The notes beneath the pieces are model-generated. The model ran no database searches and was not told the DNA's origin. It saw nothing but the letters and a program-made list of their open reading frames with translations. The position numbers were made by a program, and so were the translations under genes. Below, piece after piece: positions 37,938 to 37,996 of a DNA stretch of 37,996 nt; the first letter of the stretch is position 1; each line of letters starts with the position of its first letter. Location: NCBI GenBank assembly GCA_900759105.1, contig CAAETY010000086.1, positions 1-37,996 of the forward strand, in the 5' to 3' direction. The DNA is from Peptococcaceae bacterium. GTDB lineage: Bacteria > Bacillota > Peptococcia > Peptococcales > Peptococcaceae.

Positions 37938-37996
37938 CCCCAGTTCAACTGGGGGTCGGTAAAAAATACTTTAGTATAAGAAATAAACCTCCTGTG
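37938..37996 (-). other. Strong hairpin at the right edge, possibly the end of a neighbouring element
   Basis: CCCCCAGT-TCA-ACTGGGGG is a perfect eight-base stem with a triloop. On the minus strand it is followed by TTTATTT and preceded, about 40 bases earlier at the window edge, by CACAGGAGG. This could be a terminator of a minus-strand gene beyond the window. It also resembles the subterminal hairpins of IS200/IS605-type elements. The window ends too soon to decide. Confidence 0.4.

Noticed and set aside
1..37996. CRISPR arrays, prophage genes and complete insertion sequences
   Set aside because: No regularly spaced repeats, transposase, integrase or phage structural genes are visible in any frame.

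Overview
The window is a densely packed stretch of a low-to-moderate GC anaerobic member of the Bacillota. The clues are the split glycine decarboxylase (GcvPA/GcvPB), Fhs with FchA, a rubredoxin, strong AGGAGG ribosome binding sites, BioY, and a LytR-CpsA-Psr protein. A Negativicutes or clostridial lineage is plausible, but no gene here settles it.

Layout. 1-315: the 3' end of a 5S rRNA, tRNA-Asn(GTT), tRNA-Trp(CCA) and a strong terminator, so the tail of an rRNA operon. 316-1188: AT-rich, no gene. 1189-3761: a thiamine phosphate synthase fused to a HAD phosphatase, then two small paralogous CBS-pair proteins. 4192-7958: two paralogous AGCS sodium:glycine/alanine symporters, each behind a long leader. 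8087-14883: a complete glycine cleavage operon (gcvT-gcvH-gcvPA-gcvPB-lplA-lpdA). 15124-18307: fhs-fchA-folD. 18308-18656: an intergenic region with a candidate minus-strand small RNA and several terminators. 18657-19058: a lone type IV pilin-like gene on the minus strand. 19250-21493: an LCP protein and a WecG/TagA glycosyltransferase. 21719-29074: an ion cluster (Na/phosphate symporter, TrkH, TrkA, a LysR regulator, two MgtC proteins). 29317-31013: rubredoxin, trmB, an unknown 72-residue protein and a thioredoxin-like protein. 31153-34736: a BirA-type operator followed by bioY-bioB-bioD-bioA. 34953-37822: xth, cysE and cysS. At the right edge a strong hairpin may belong to the next element.

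How the genes work together. From 4.2 to 18.3 kb the genes form one glycine-catabolic module. AGCS carriers import glycine, and the cleavage system (lipoylated by LplA, reoxidised by Lpd) makes CO2, NH3, NADH and methylene-THF. FolD, FchA and Fhs can then turn the methylene-THF into formate with ATP formation. FolD here has lost both side chains known to be needed for cyclohydrolase activity, which makes the neighbouring FchA the likely cyclohydrolase. No glycine riboswitch is visible. The two symporter genes instead share promoter boxes and a leader element at a conserved distance from the start codon.

Other regulatory signals read from the sequence: 11-bp-phased Pho-box-like repeats before the phosphate symporter, a BirA operator overlapping the bioY promoter, and dyads at the trkA, lysR, pilin and fhs promoters. 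No CRISPR array, phage or intact mobile element was found.
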